A DNA stretch of 64,000 nt, taken from Phorcus lineatus. Taxonomy: Eukaryota > Mollusca > Gastropoda > Trochida > Trochidae. The notes beneath the pieces were generated by a model that made no database searches, was not told the origin of the DNA, and was given only the letters and a program-made list of their open reading frames with translations. Each line of letters begins with the position of its first letter. Position 1 is the first letter of the stretch. The position numbers were made by a program, and so were the translations under genes. Below, piece by piece: positions 24,911 to 35,962 of the stretch. The stretch lies in assembly GCA_921293015.1 (NCBI GenBank), contig OV121082.1:19695748-19759747 (forward strand), in the 5' to 3' direction.

Positions 24911-27049
24911 TATGTTCAGTGGTTAAAGAAGGATGTCTACACGTGGTAAATGGAACCTTGATGATATGTCCAATTTCATCAACAATGACTTTCTTAAGTC
25001 TTCGTGATATATATATAGAGTATTACCAGAGGAATGTCTCAAATGACGATTACTAAACGACTGTGATTTTTTATCATCGAGCGAAAACGGGGGTTTACAC
25101 AAATTTGCTTCGTAAAAATCATATGGCACGCTTCCCAGTGTGATAATTTCTTTATTACTGATTCTATTAAATTTAAATCTAAGGGAAACGTCTTTTAAAG
25201 GGACAAATTCTCTTGCGATGGCTAATTCAAGCCCACGAACAATTTTCAATGATGTCACAGATGAAACAATACAAGAACTGGAACAACAACAATCGTTCCC
25301 AGGCAAACGTGATATGGGCACGTGTGCACATATATTGCGTAGTAAAGGTAGATTATTTCATCGTTTCTTTATACGCAGTAACACATCTGAAATCTTATAT
25401 CTCTGACTTCGATTTCGATTAAAGTTTTAAAAGTTTAAAATTACTCTACCATGATACAGATGTATGAGTCGAAGTTTTCGATAAATAAAGTTTAACTTTT
25501 TTATAAATAGTTCATTGATTATTTTATTAAATATGTTATGTGAACCAATTCAACTATTGCATAAGAGTATGACGCAGTATTGGCAAGAAGATGTTCGTGT
25601 CCAATAAACAGTATGTCAGGTTTTTGTAAGAAAAGTTCCGTGTGCTTGACAAGTCGAAATTTTAAATGGTATGGAGTTAATTCAATATCTATATTCTCAT
25701 ACCTAAATGGTTTCATGCGCATGGCTGTAATAAAGTTGAATTGGCGAATAGTGTTGAAATGTCTGGGATACAAATTGAAAGTGTTATTATGTATAAATAG
25801 TATTTGAATAAATGTAGTAACCAAGGAAACATAAAATATGAATTTGAAAATGAAATGATAAACACTTGAAAACAAAGACAATAAATTCATGTGGTATGTT
25901 TTAGTACCTTCATAAGGTACCACATTGTTTCACATTTCATCGCTGTAATATTTTCATAGCTGGTAATGCGAAATGAGTATAGATTTGAAAATTAACATTA
26001 ACTGTCGAATTGAACAATTATCAAACATTAAACTCCATTTTGGTATTTCTCAGTTCTTAAGCAGGTCTTCTGTACTTGTAAGTGTAGACTTTTTAACTTT
26101 TTATGACAACCATTTCGATCCTCCAAAAGCTTTAAACACATTTTTAAATTAGCTTTATATGTACATATATATTCATTGAAGTTTCTAATATTTCATGATT
26201 AGATTTGAAATTCCAGTCCAATGTATAAATGTGACATTAGTTGTCTAAGTAAATGAGATGTAGGTTAGTTGGCAATATTTGCTCTTAGTTATAATGCACA
26301 ATAAATGTCATGAACATTCATAAACGTAATTGCATAAAAATTTATTAATTTGAACCAAGTGTCCAAATGTTCAGTTGACCACCATTCAACAACGGTTTCG
26401 TGGACTCTTTTCATTAAACAGGGACTCATGATGTACACTATGAATTATTACAACATTAAAAGAGTAAAAAGGTTTACAAGTACATTTAACAATGTCAAAA
26501 GTTGGTTCGAACCAGCATCTAAAGCTGAAAAACCTAACTTTACCGACTCGGTAACCGTATCGTTCTCCGCGCCCCGCAGACATATAATTGAATTAAATAA
26601 AGTAAAGCTATTTATTTTATATTTCCAACTGTCACCAGATGGACAAAACCACCCATGCATGAATGAGAATCCAAAATGTTTGCTTGTATTGATATTTCTT
26701 GATAAAATATTCTATCGTCTCTTTGGTTTTGACATTCAAATTCTGAAACAAATATGTTGTTTATTTTCGCTTTATCACTCAAGGGATTACGATTTTATGA
26801 ATATGATGCCTGAGTGATCCTAAAATATTGAAAATGATATTTATATTCCATTCATAAATATGAATATGTCAAAGTGTTTTGCTTCATTGATCTATGATAA
26901 CATCGAAATGACTGAGTAGACATTTAAGTAAATCATATGTCATTTTACAATTATGATATGAGGGAAATTAACAGTGGAACCTTAAATCATTCTATGTGAT
27001 GATTTGAAATCAATCATCAGAAATTTTAAAAACAAGAAACACAACAATA

Positions 27050-27249
27050 NNNNNNNNNNNNNNNNNNNNNNNNNNNNNNNNNNNNNNNNNNNNNNNNNNN
27101 NNNNNNNNNNNNNNNNNNNNNNNNNNNNNNNNNNNNNNNNNNNNNNNNNNNNNNNNNNNNNNNNNNNNNNNNNNNNNNNNNNNNNNNNNNNNNNNNNNNN
27201 NNNNNNNNNNNNNNNNNNNNNNNNNNNNNNNNNNNNNNNNNNNNNNNNN
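27050..27249. other. assembly gap, 200 N
   Basis: Exactly 200 undetermined bases. The sequence to its right is one end of an inverted-repeat element also present at 61171-61793, so the gap may lie within a copy of that repeat. Confidence 1.
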
Positions 27250-27357
27250 TTGTCAGTTTTGCTGAAGATATTTTACTGACGTCCAAATCAAACCCAAATT
27301 ACATGATATTTTCACTACGATTGAGTGGTGAGTGAACAAACTTTCGGTATGCAGTTG
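27250..27357. mobile_element. partial copy of the 61-kb inverted-repeat element, cut by the gap
   Basis: About 108 bp match, in inverse orientation, the left end of the element at 61171-61793. They end in GAACAAACTTTCGGTATGCA followed by GTTG and TA. The other half would lie inside the gap or be lost. Confidence 0.75.
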
Positions 27358-28943
27358 TACATACTTTGCTGTCAATCGTAATTATTGAGTCAAAAACAAT
27401 TCCATCATTTGTTGTCATTGATTTTTTATTTATTTCATTTTTGTTTTTATTAAGACAATTTTGAAGTTATTGATGCATTTATCCACATGATTGACAACCA
27501 GTGAGTTGTTGTTTTAACAAACATGTTATATCTTAATAAAATAATTATTGGTTATCCCTGTATAATACAATTGTACTGCTTTATTTCAACTATACTTGAA
27601 AATACCAAGTAACACTTGTAGATAATACACAAATGAATGAACACAGTCGAGGGTTTTTGATTTTTACCTTTGCATATATTCAATATCGTCATGGTAGAAT
27701 AGAGATATACATGTTTTGATGTAATTTTGCTGATGATGTCAAAATGCTATGACCTCATTTTCGAGATTTAGGCAGTGTTATGGTAAGACAATAAATTTTG
27801 TTATTGAAAAAACTGGTTTTTCATGTTGAGATGAATTATCACAATAGTGACTTCGTCAAATATATCAATATGCGTTAGCGAGTTGGTAAACTGTGTTTGT
27901 ACATAACATAAGTATATAAGTACATAATAAACTCGTATTAATGTACTAATTATTAATGTTACTAAACAATTATTGACTTAGTCTGAAGTCTATAATTGCT
28001 TTATTATATGAATTAGGTATTGAATTACCATTCTTCTGGTATTTCCGGTAGACCGGGATTTTCGAAATCCATTTTTATCCACCAGAGGTTTTTGGATTGT
28101 TATATCAACATCTCGCGATCCACACAGGATGACATTGCTTTACGTCATTGCTGTCATGTGACCAAGCAGGCCAATCAGAAAGCGGGAAATAATCCATTCA
28201 TATAATAATTCATCTAACACACACCTGGAAAAAAGTATCGCAACACCAAACTTTTCTTGATTTCTTTCCATGTATTGCAACCAATTTGAACACATGGGGT
28301 TTTCCCAGTAATCTTAGGAGTCCTCCTGACAAATGCATTGATTTACGAAAACAAACTTGAACCATTTCTCGATGAATGCAGAAAATTTTGCTGTTATACC
28401 TCGTGCATTCATATTTTATGACGTCACAATCTGACAGAACAAATTGACGTAACGGCTAGTCCGTTTATGACTACATCGCGTTACTTTTTCTTTTTTTGTG
28501 TGCAAAATAAGAAATTTAAATGTACGCATGTCATCATCTTCATAACTGAGTGGATAACCAGATAATACCATCCTTCCCCAAAAGAAACAATTAACTTAAA
28601 CGAAAACTCTTGATTTTTAATATTGACGAGTCCTGAAGTTTGATAGCTCGAATCGTTTCTACAAACGGTAGCCATTTTGCATGTCACGTGATATGCTAAT
28701 GAGGGTTATTTAAAAAATGCGGACTGGAGTTAAGCGAACTTTGAGTGCATGCGCGTCAATGCTAATAAAAACGAAATTAAATAATATTCCGTTTTAGTAT
28801 ATGAAATTCGCAATTTTGATTCAACCATGTATAGATGTGTGCAAACTGCAAACTAACGTAATGTTGACGACAAATATTCAAGATATGTTAAAATTATTCA
28901 GAAAATCTTGGGAAATAGAGTTGATTTTGTAATTATAAGAATT

Positions 28944-29069
28944 GTTTTACATTTTTTGTGCCTCTATCGATGTATAACAGCAACAAATTTTGTATAACTA
29001 CACTACGCTACGCGATGTTATACAATTTGTTGCTGTTTTACATCGATAGAGGCACAAAAAATTTAAAAC
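28944..29069. repeat. long near-perfect hairpin (about 53-bp arms)
   Basis: Left arm 28944-28997 and right arm 29016-29069 are inverted copies with few mismatches (TGCCTCTATCGATGTA, CAGCAACAAATTTTG and complements). The loop of about 18 bases is rich in ACGC/TACG. It codes for nothing and lies between the synaptotagmin and TLR genes. Confidence 0.85.
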
Positions 29070-29417
29070 AGGCCTTAATTTAAATAACAAACATTTAATA
29101 GACGACAATCAGGATGGTGATTATAAAATATTGATATGATTAATGAATTACTTGGAAATCGAAACTTCTCGTTTTTCATTTCCTCGTGCTATTTTAGCAA
29201 CACATCCATGCTATCACAAAGTGATACTATCAAACAAAGATTATTTATTGAGAACCTTTATACATTTATTGCAAAAAATATCGCAAAACTTGTATTTCTT
29301 GTGTAGGCAGTTGGCCCAGATACAGTTATAAGGATGTACAAGAGTATGATTGATATTAGATAGACCACGAAAGTAACGCTATGATAATTTAGTTTACATT
29401 TCTACTACCAACGCCTG

Positions 29418-29600
29418 TTACAGTACGTCGGCCAAATGGTCTTGATTACAAAGCAGTACAGCAATGTTCAAAGCAATGAACATTGCTTCGTTCATTGCTT
29501 CTCTAAACTTAAGCCACAGCAATAGGTTCAATCCATTTGTCCACTTGAGTTGATTGACTCCTAAACATTGAACCAGAAGATCTTCTAAGAGAATAATTCC
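29418..29600 (-). pseudogene. relic of a Toll-like receptor TIR C-terminus
   Basis: Read on the minus strand from about 29590, this gives KIFWFNV, a stop, ESINSSGQMD and a stop. That parallels the last 18 residues and stop of the intact receptor next door (EIFWYNVQESIPTTRQRD). Similarity continues into the 3' flank (GTTTAGAGAAGCAATG against GTTTAGAGAATCAATG). It is therefore a decayed copy of the 3' end of a paralogous TLR lying tandemly downstream; the Gln codon has become a stop. The left part also holds a small palindrome of GCAATGAA/TTCATTGC units. Confidence 0.72.
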
Positions 29601-29684
29601 AGTAAGTATACACATTGACCAATAAAACTACTGCATCGAAAGCAATGTACATTGATTCTCTAAACAAACGCAAAAGCGATAGTT

Positions 29685-32139
29685 TCAATCCCTTTGCCTG
29701 GTTGTCGGTATTGACTCCTGAACGTTGTACCAGAAGATCTCCTTGTTGTACAACTCGTGGTTGTATTCTAGGTAGCAGTTGCGCTTCAGCATCATGGCCA
29801 TGTCCTTGGAGAGGTTCATCATGGAGACGTCTTCATACAGCAGCACCAACACGATGTCCTGTCTGCGGGTCACGCCTTCCATCCGGGCCATGCTGAACTC
29901 GAACTCGCACCAGTCGCTCTTCAAGAAAGAAGGGGAGAGAATTACGATAGTCTTCCTGCTGTTCTGGATGGCATTGACGATGTTTTCAGAGATTATCTCC
30001 CCTGGCAGAAAGTCACGATGATGAACACATAGTTTGAGGCCATGTTCTCCCTCGAGTTCTTTAATCATTTCATCAATTACAAATCGTCTGTCCTGATCAG
30101 CGTAGGCAATAAATGCCTCGTAATCATACTCTTCCAGAGGCACATTTTCCTCATTGAACCGTCGTTTATATCCACGTCTTCCAGCATAGTAAAGATACCT
30201 GAGTTTCCATCTGTTACGGTAAACCAAGACACCAGCAATCAAGCTGAGTAAACATACTGTCACAGAGACCGAGACTGAGATCTCAACTAGATAAGATTTG
30301 CACGCACTTTGTAGATTGGTTATTATTTCGTCTAGAGTATTCAATGATTCGTGTTTTCCTGTCGAAAGGCGGCATTTGAGTGATTTCAGATTGTAAACAC
30401 GTTTACTGTTCCGTTTCATCCACAAAAGAGAGTCCAACTCGTCACAACCACAGACCAGAGGGTTTCCATCCAAATAAAGTCTTGCTTTGGGCAGGCTGGA
30501 CAGATCAAATCGGGTGTCTTGTCCAATAGCATGGATTTTATTGTTACGAAGATCGACAACCTCTAAAGTAGTAAGGTGAAGAAGTCGTACATTTACAGTC
30601 TCCAGGTAGTTATTGCTAATATTAATGACCTTTACATTCAGTAATAGATCCAAGCCAATGGTTGATAGGACGAAAACGCTATTATGAGAGAAATCAACTA
30701 TTTGCAATTTGGATAATGATTCTAGAGCTGAAATGTTATCACTTGCTAGGAAGTTTCCAAGACGGTTGTTTGCAACGTATAGATACGAAATTGAATTATT
30801 TGGGGAAAATTGAGGGAGATGAGCCAACCGATTATTACTAATATCGATGTATTCAACATACGGCATTTGCAGACATGTATTAGGTGAAAAATATTGTATC
30901 CCATTGTTAGGTATTATCAGCGTTTTGACGTTTTTTATTTCCATCTTTGATTCTTTACGAGGCAGACGAAAGACAAGCAAATTTGAAAAGTAACAATCTC
31001 GGCAGATATATGTTTCTAGTAAAGGTGAAACAACTGAAAGGGAAAAGGGCGGGCCACCTGGGATATTGTCCAAGTCTTTATAGCTACTCGTTAAATCGAG
31101 AGTTTTTAATGAAGGATGTTCTTTCAATTCGGCAAAGATTCCATCTGCAAGGTACTCAAAATATTTTAATTCCAAAACTTCGAGTGAATTTGGGAGGTTT
31201 TCAAACGCATGTAAATGAAGTATAAAAAATGTATCAATCAAGTGTAGCTCTTTAAGTGTTGTGTTCGTGAGAGACGAGAAAAAATCAGGATATACATCAA
31301 TAGGACTATGACTCGAAAATTTGATGTATTCAATCGAGGAAGATTGGAGAGAATTTGTTGCTTCGATGAAGACATCAGATTCATCACCGTAAGTAAGAAA
31401 CATTGACATATCCAATGTTTTAAGACTGTGCAATGGATTAAAAATACCAGGAAATGCATTATATACAATACAATCAGATATATTCAGAGTTGTCAGGTAT
31501 GGCGTATTCTGAAATGTGAAACTGCCAATATCATACAAGGCACAAACCGAACCTCCTTGGTCAGAGACCATTGATAGTAAAGACAATTTTCTAAGTCTTA
31601 GAAATGATGAGTCAAATTCACAAAAACTACAATCAATATACAAAGATTGCAAACTGTCAGAATAAGAACTCCCCAAATACAGAAGATATGGAGTTGCCAT
31701 TCTTTGATCGAGAACAGATAATACACGCAAGCTTAACAATGGTTTTAAGAACACGGGGTCAAAGTAGGATGTGTTGACAGACAAAAGATGGTTTCCATCA
31801 AGAACAAGTTCTTCCAAATGATGAAGGCCGATGAAAACCTGATCTCCTAGACTTAGAAATTTGTTATTTGATAAATCAAGGTGTCTTAAATTCTTCATCC
31901 AGAAGAATGCTTTCGGTGGTAGATAGTCGAATTCGTTATTTTCAATCAGAAGTATGGTTGTTTCGTTGGGAAGCTGAGGGATCTCGGTAAGGTTGAGACC
32001 ACTGCAAACTGCCTTGTAACCACTTTTGTAGAAAAAGTCGGCGTGGCACACACATGGACCGCAAGGTTTTTTAGAGATTGCGTTGTGAGTCGCCAAAATT
32101 ATTATGATTGCTGCACTTATGTATTTCATTTTCATCATC
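29685..32139 (-). CDS. Toll-like receptor (single cysteine cluster type), 817 aa
   Basis: Innate immune pattern-recognition receptor of the plasma or endosomal membrane, signalling through TIR-TIR contacts with adaptors of the MyD88 type. One uninterrupted coding exon. Domains in order: signal peptide (about 1-22), N-terminal Cys cap CGPCVC (26-31), leucine-rich repeats (about 45-555) with clear LxxLxLxxN units such as LRHLDLSNNKF, one C-terminal Cys cap beginning NPLVCGCDEL (about 559-615), a membrane span (about 619-640), and a TIR domain (about 671-817). In the TIR, box 1 is YEAFIAY, box 2 is RDFLPG (about 708-713, BB-loop Pro kept) and box 3 is FW (802-803). The first Met codon lies just after a good acceptor (CAG at 32140-32142), so the coding exon is entered from a 5' UTR intron. 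Only one C-terminal Cys cluster marks it as the sccTLR type. It appears functional. Confidence 0.94.
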
Positions 32140-32973
32140 CTGAAATGAGAAAATAACTAAAGGAAAAAAGGAAATTGAAATATTTTAAGGAATAGATTAA
32201 TTCTTATGATGTGATTAGTCATCTGCGTATGAACGAGGTGGAATTTTGTAAATTCTTCAGTTGTCGACAGCATTTATAAACATACACGTCTCTTTCAAAT
32301 CCTCAAGTAAATCAGTTTTACTGTTTAGGCTTCAAGAAACATGTAATATTTCTTTAAAATCACATACATGTATTATCGCTCTTTTGTTAAAGTGTTTTAG
32401 AAATCGATGAAATTTCTGTTTCGGAAGATATATATAGGTAATTCTGGTAAAACGAATTCATGTCCACAATACAGTGTCATTTAATAGTTGAAACGGCCAA
32501 AACTATCCATTTTCAGGGATAATGACTTATTAATTTCTAGCAATTATATATAAGAAAAAAACCATTTTATCGCCTTACATCTACCATATTATAAGCAAAG
32601 TGTAGACCACAAAAACACTTATCATAACTTTGAGTGGTAAAGCTGGGCAGTAAATTTTAAAAAATTGAGTTATTCCTTCATCCTTTAGTCAGGGACCTGC
32701 ATTTTAAGTATACCTCTTGCTTACAATTATGCGACTTTTAGATATATGTATATCATAGATGTTATTATATCTTTTTTTTTTGGAAAAAAAGAAAATCTTA
32801 ACAAATTAGATATAGAAATTGTAATGACTATCGTAATTGGAATAAAAGGTTTATAAAAAGCAATAAGATAATTTTGAAGTACATGTAGCTTAAATAATTT
32901 TGGAAGTTTGATATAAATTACATAATTTTAATGTCAGATGTGTATCCATGCTTAAACAAAAAACCCATCTTAC

Positions 32974-33110
32974 CTTGTATAAAGCTATGTTTACACCTAC
33001 ATTGAAGTTTAAACTGCTTCAAGTAAACCAACTAAGTTTCCTTGTCGTAAAGAGTCAAGTGTTTATAACATATGATACAGTCATTGCCTCGCTTTCGAAA
33101 CGAGTCACTT
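32974..33110 (-). other. probable 5' UTR exon of the TLR gene
   Basis: On the minus strand, ATACAAG is followed by a strong donor GTAAGATGGG at 32973, facing the acceptor at 32140-32142. This predicts an 834-bp 5' UTR intron. The upstream limit given is a guess, as no core promoter could be identified. Confidence 0.4.
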
Positions 33111-34376
33111 GACAATGAATATGTTTCCTTTAGCAAGTCTTACATCATAATCTGAAACCTCTCATTCAAGATTGTTCCTTCTTTCAATGCAAAGAGATTA
33201 TTATTAAATAAACTAGATTATATTTAATTCATCACTATAATAAACACACCAAATTGAGTAATATTTCCCTGTTTGATATTTCCCTGATTCTCGGACACGA
33301 CACAGGATTTTATGACTTTTTGTTGATATGATGACTTGTTTTCCTGCGTGTAATTCTGGTAATGCCTTCTTTAAAATTAAACGAAATATTATTAGATACA
33401 CCGTATTTGGGTATGAAAGTAACTCTTCAATTACTGTAAATTATGACAACCACGCATAATGTTTGAGAATTTAAAAACGATTTTAACAATATTCAACATT
33501 TAGAAGGGCTTGTTCTTGAAAGAGCTACATACATGCATACTCTCACCTCAAAGGCAGTAAACTCAACAAATGCACATGTAATGCTTATCTGTCGATATTA
33601 CTAACGATCATTACTCAGGTAATCTACCATATAAGTTATTTTAGCGAATATATACGTATTCAGGTTAAAAAGTTTATTCTTAACTACCGTTAGTATTTAA
33701 TATAATGTTGCATAAAATCCTATGAACCACGATATCGGAAATATAAAATTTTTGCTCACAACCAGAAAAGCGGGAACGGCTGGTTAGTTCAAAATGTTTA
33801 TGAAATTATGAAAAGTTATATGTCTCCTCTTTTCTCAGTTAAGGTGCTGCACACATTACAAATGTACTTATTCAGCCGTTTCCACCACTCTTAGTGATTC
33901 CCTTTTTGTGCACAGCTGACCCTATATTTTGTTCATACCAGACATCGGCCGTCATTACATTTTCATTGATAATTGCATTGGTGAGAATGAAATGTTTTTT
34001 TGTGTATATGAATAACAAACACAGACAACATTTTGATGCAAAACAACATTAAGATAAAGACTTTTAAAGCAATGTTGCATTTTTTACTCGTGCGTATACA
34101 TGTATTAACTGTACGAATAATTTGATGAAAGTGAAAGAGAGAAATTATTTCCAATTACACTTACATGTATGACGTCCATCGATATAATAGCTACCTGACA
34201 GCTGCTACAATGCATATTCTATTTTATCGATTGCCACCGACGCAATGTTATTGAATTGGATACGGTAGTGTCATAAAGGCCTATGGAAATACAGATTAGG
34301 ATGACGTTCCTTTCATTTAAAAACGATAAACACTATTGGCTTTAACTTGCATTAAGTGCGTTTCACACCTTCACCT
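33111..34376. other. TLR upstream flank
   Basis: AT-rich, no gene recognised. It presumably contains the TLR promoter, but I see no motif convincing enough to call. Confidence 0.5.
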
Positions 34377-34377
34377 A

Positions 34378-34427
<50 letters not shown>
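34377..34427. repeat. (TA)n microsatellite at the 3' edge of the Penelope-like element
   Basis: About 24 uninterrupted TA units. A shorter TA run at 35594-35608 borders the other side of the element's open frame. Confidence 0.95.
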
Positions 34428-34432
<5 letters not shown>

Positions 34433-34454
34433 AAAGTCTGGAAATGATTTAAAT

Positions 34455-34493
34455 CCCCGACCGGTTTCACACTATTCAGTGATCATCATGGGG
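34455..34493 (-). ncRNA. hammerhead-ribozyme-like motif, 3' copy, core substitution
   Basis: Minus strand: stem I CCCC, then ATGATGA, stem II CACT-GAAT-AGTG, GAAA, minimal stem III ACCGGT, C at the cleavage position, then stem I GGGG. This is the type I hammerhead layout known from Penelope-like element terminal repeats. The core C3 of CTGATGA is A here, which should cripple cleavage. It lies downstream of the GIY-YIG frame. Confidence 0.6.
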
Positions 34494-34640
34494 TCTTTAT
34501 GACGTTGCCATGCTATGACGTCACAGAACAAGGGGCGCATAACTCTTGACAATCGATGCGTACCCACAGATTGGTGACGTCATTACTTTACATCAATCAC
34601 ATATAATAATACTAACAGCAGTTTTTAGATATGGACAAAG

Positions 34641-35594
34641 TTAGGTGACATTAATTGCATTTAATTGTGGCTTGAAAAGTTTAATGAAATAATGTTCTTT
34701 CATCTTTCTCTTTTCATCACTGTTCGACATGACTTTGTAGAAGGGGAATATTTTAAAATTATTCCCGGCGCATCTTTCTATATGTTCACTCAGTGGAATG
34801 TAGCGGTAGGACGGGTCCCTGATTTGCTGCCTATGGACCCTCACTCTTGATCTAAGTGTGTCCCCCGTTTGTCCTATGTAATCTTCGCCACAACCACCGC
34901 ATTTGATAACATATATTAAATTTTGTGATGCGCATGTCATGTTTTCCCGTACGCGGAATATGTGGCCACTTTTGAAGTTATATTCTTTCCCTTCTAATAA
35001 GTACGGGCAAGTGCCACAATTTGGTCTTCCACACTTGCTTATTGATTTGTCAATTTGGCTTGACTGATCAAATTTAGCTTTGCTTATTATTTGTTTAATA
35101 TTTCGGCTTTGCCGTTTACTCTTTATAAGTTGTACATGTGAAAGTTTATCTTTTAAGGTATCACAATTTTGTAGGGGGTGGAGCGTTTCTTTAAGTTTTG
35201 GGAATATCTCTGGGTTTCTTGGATTAAATGTTGATACAAATGGTAGTACCTTTTCTTGTACTTGCTCTTTAACTTTAAGGAGATCATTACGATTTTGCCG
35301 TTTTGCTTTCAAAATAGCGTCATCAATTATTTGTTTCGGATAGTGCCTTTTTGATAATAGATCTTTTAATTCATTCAATCTATAATCTACACGATCAGTA
35401 TTTGAAACAATCATGCGGATTCGTCTAGCTAACGAATACGGAACGCTGTTTTTTGTATGGCGAGGATGGCATGAATTAAAATCCAAATATTGCTTAGAAT
35501 CAGTTGGTTTGTAGTATACATCCGTTTCAACAAGATTATTTGAGATGGATACTTTTACATCTAAGAAGGGAAGCTGTGTATCATTTACCTCCTT
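34641..35594 (-). CDS. Penelope-like retroelement, C-terminal RT region plus GIY-YIG endonuclease (5'-truncated)
   Basis: Retrotransposon protein fragment of about 315 codons, open from the TA run at 35594 to a stop at 34641. The N-terminal part (LPFLDVKV, then YYKPTDSKQYLDF and HPRHTKNSVPYSLARRI) is the end of a Penelope-type reverse transcriptase. It is followed by a basic linker, a Cys cluster CGRPNCGTC, and a GIY-YIG nuclease core (LIYVIKC about 13 residues before YIGQT, then LRSRVRVHR). Penelope-like proteins are usually about 700-900 residues, so the RT palm and fingers are missing. The frame has no stops, so truncation rather than long decay explains the loss. Hammerhead-like motifs lie on both sides in the same orientation, as expected for this group. 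Confidence 0.88.
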   Translation of the reverse strand, partial: KEVNDTQLPFLDVKVSISNNLVETDVYYKPTDSKQYLDFNSCHPRHTKNSVPYSLARRIRMIVSNTDRVDYRLNELKDLLSKRHYPKQIIDDAILKAKRQNRNDLLKVKEQVQEKVLPFVSTFNPRNPEIFPKLKETLHPLQNCDTLKDKLSHVQLIKSKRQSRNIKQIISKAKFDQSSQIDKSISKCGRPNCGTCPYLLEGKEYNFKSGHIFRVRENMTCASQNLIYVIKCGGCGEDYIGQTGDTLRSRVRVHRQQIRDPSYRYIPLSEHIERCAGNNFKIFPFYKVMSNSDEKRKMKEHYFIKLFKPQLNAINVT

Positions 35595-35682
35595 ATATAT
35601 ATATATAAGTTAAATGTTCATGGTCTATGTATCAAATATTCTTTAAAAATAACAAACTGAAGATTGGTCTTCATATAAGTTC

Positions 35683-35723
35683 ATTACCAACCGGTTTCAC
35701 AACATAGTGATCATCAGGGTAAT
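35683..35723 (-). ncRNA. hammerhead-ribozyme-like motif, 5' copy, intact core
   Basis: Minus strand: stem I ATTACC, CTGATGA, weak stem II, GAAA, stem III ACCGGT, T at the cleavage position, stem I GGTAAT. The 6-bp stem I is perfect and the conserved core (CTGATGA, GAAA) is complete. It lies just upstream of the truncated Penelope frame, where a terminal-repeat ribozyme would be expected. Confidence 0.68.
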
Positions 35724-35819
35724 TTATACAATGTGTTGCTAATGGTATAGCGTTAACAATCATTATATATATGTATGTATGTATGTATGGGTGTATGTGT
35801 GTGTGTATTGTCCAGTTCA

Positions 35820-35880
35820 CAGTACGAGAGAGCTCAATACATAGTATATAGAGCTCAATACATAGTATATAGAGCATACA
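35820..35880. repeat. 21-bp tandem repeat
   Basis: GAGCTCAATACATAGTATATA occurs twice in direct succession, plus a partial third unit, between the second and third hammerhead-like motifs. Confidence 0.9.
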
Positions 35881-35906
35881 TATAAATGGAGTTACACGTT
35901 TATTTT

Positions 35907-35962
35907 CTCATTTGAAACTTAAAGTTTCACGCAAACAGTGTGGCGATCATCAGGCAAATGAG
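35907..35962 (-). ncRNA. third hammerhead-ribozyme-like motif, diverged
   Basis: Minus strand: a perfect 8-bp stem I (CTCATTTG and CAAATGAG), one extra C, CTGATGA, stem II CGC..GCG, GAAA, stem III ACTT-T-AAGT. The core is present but the junction next to stem I has an extra base, so activity is doubtful. It has the same orientation as the other two and may be the remnant of another terminal repeat. Confidence 0.5.

Larger units (their letters stand above)
24911..29417. other. intergenic region or 5' flank of the synaptotagmin gene, with assembly gap
   Basis: The first synaptotagmin exon and promoter should lie in or beyond this stretch, but no short exon could be placed with confidence. It contains the gap (27050-27249), a partial inverted-repeat element (27250-27357) and a hairpin (28944-29069). 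Open frames at 24923-25321 and 25519-25923 on the minus strand have no recognisable domain. Confidence 0.5.

Noticed and set aside
25140..25406. Plus-strand frame with MANSSPRTIFNDVTDETIQE
   Set aside because: The composition is protein-like and might recall the N-terminus of a tyrosine-recombinase-type element, but no domain continues beyond it.
25519..25923. 134-codon minus-strand frame
   Set aside because: Hydrophobic AT-rich translation with no family resemblance, splice context or conserved copy; likely chance.
26350..26817. 155-codon plus-strand frame
   Set aside because: No recognisable motif. Overlapping frames of similar length on the other strand suggest chance openness.
27004..27286. 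Open frames on both strands across the N gap
   Set aside because: They consist of undetermined bases; no sequence supports them.
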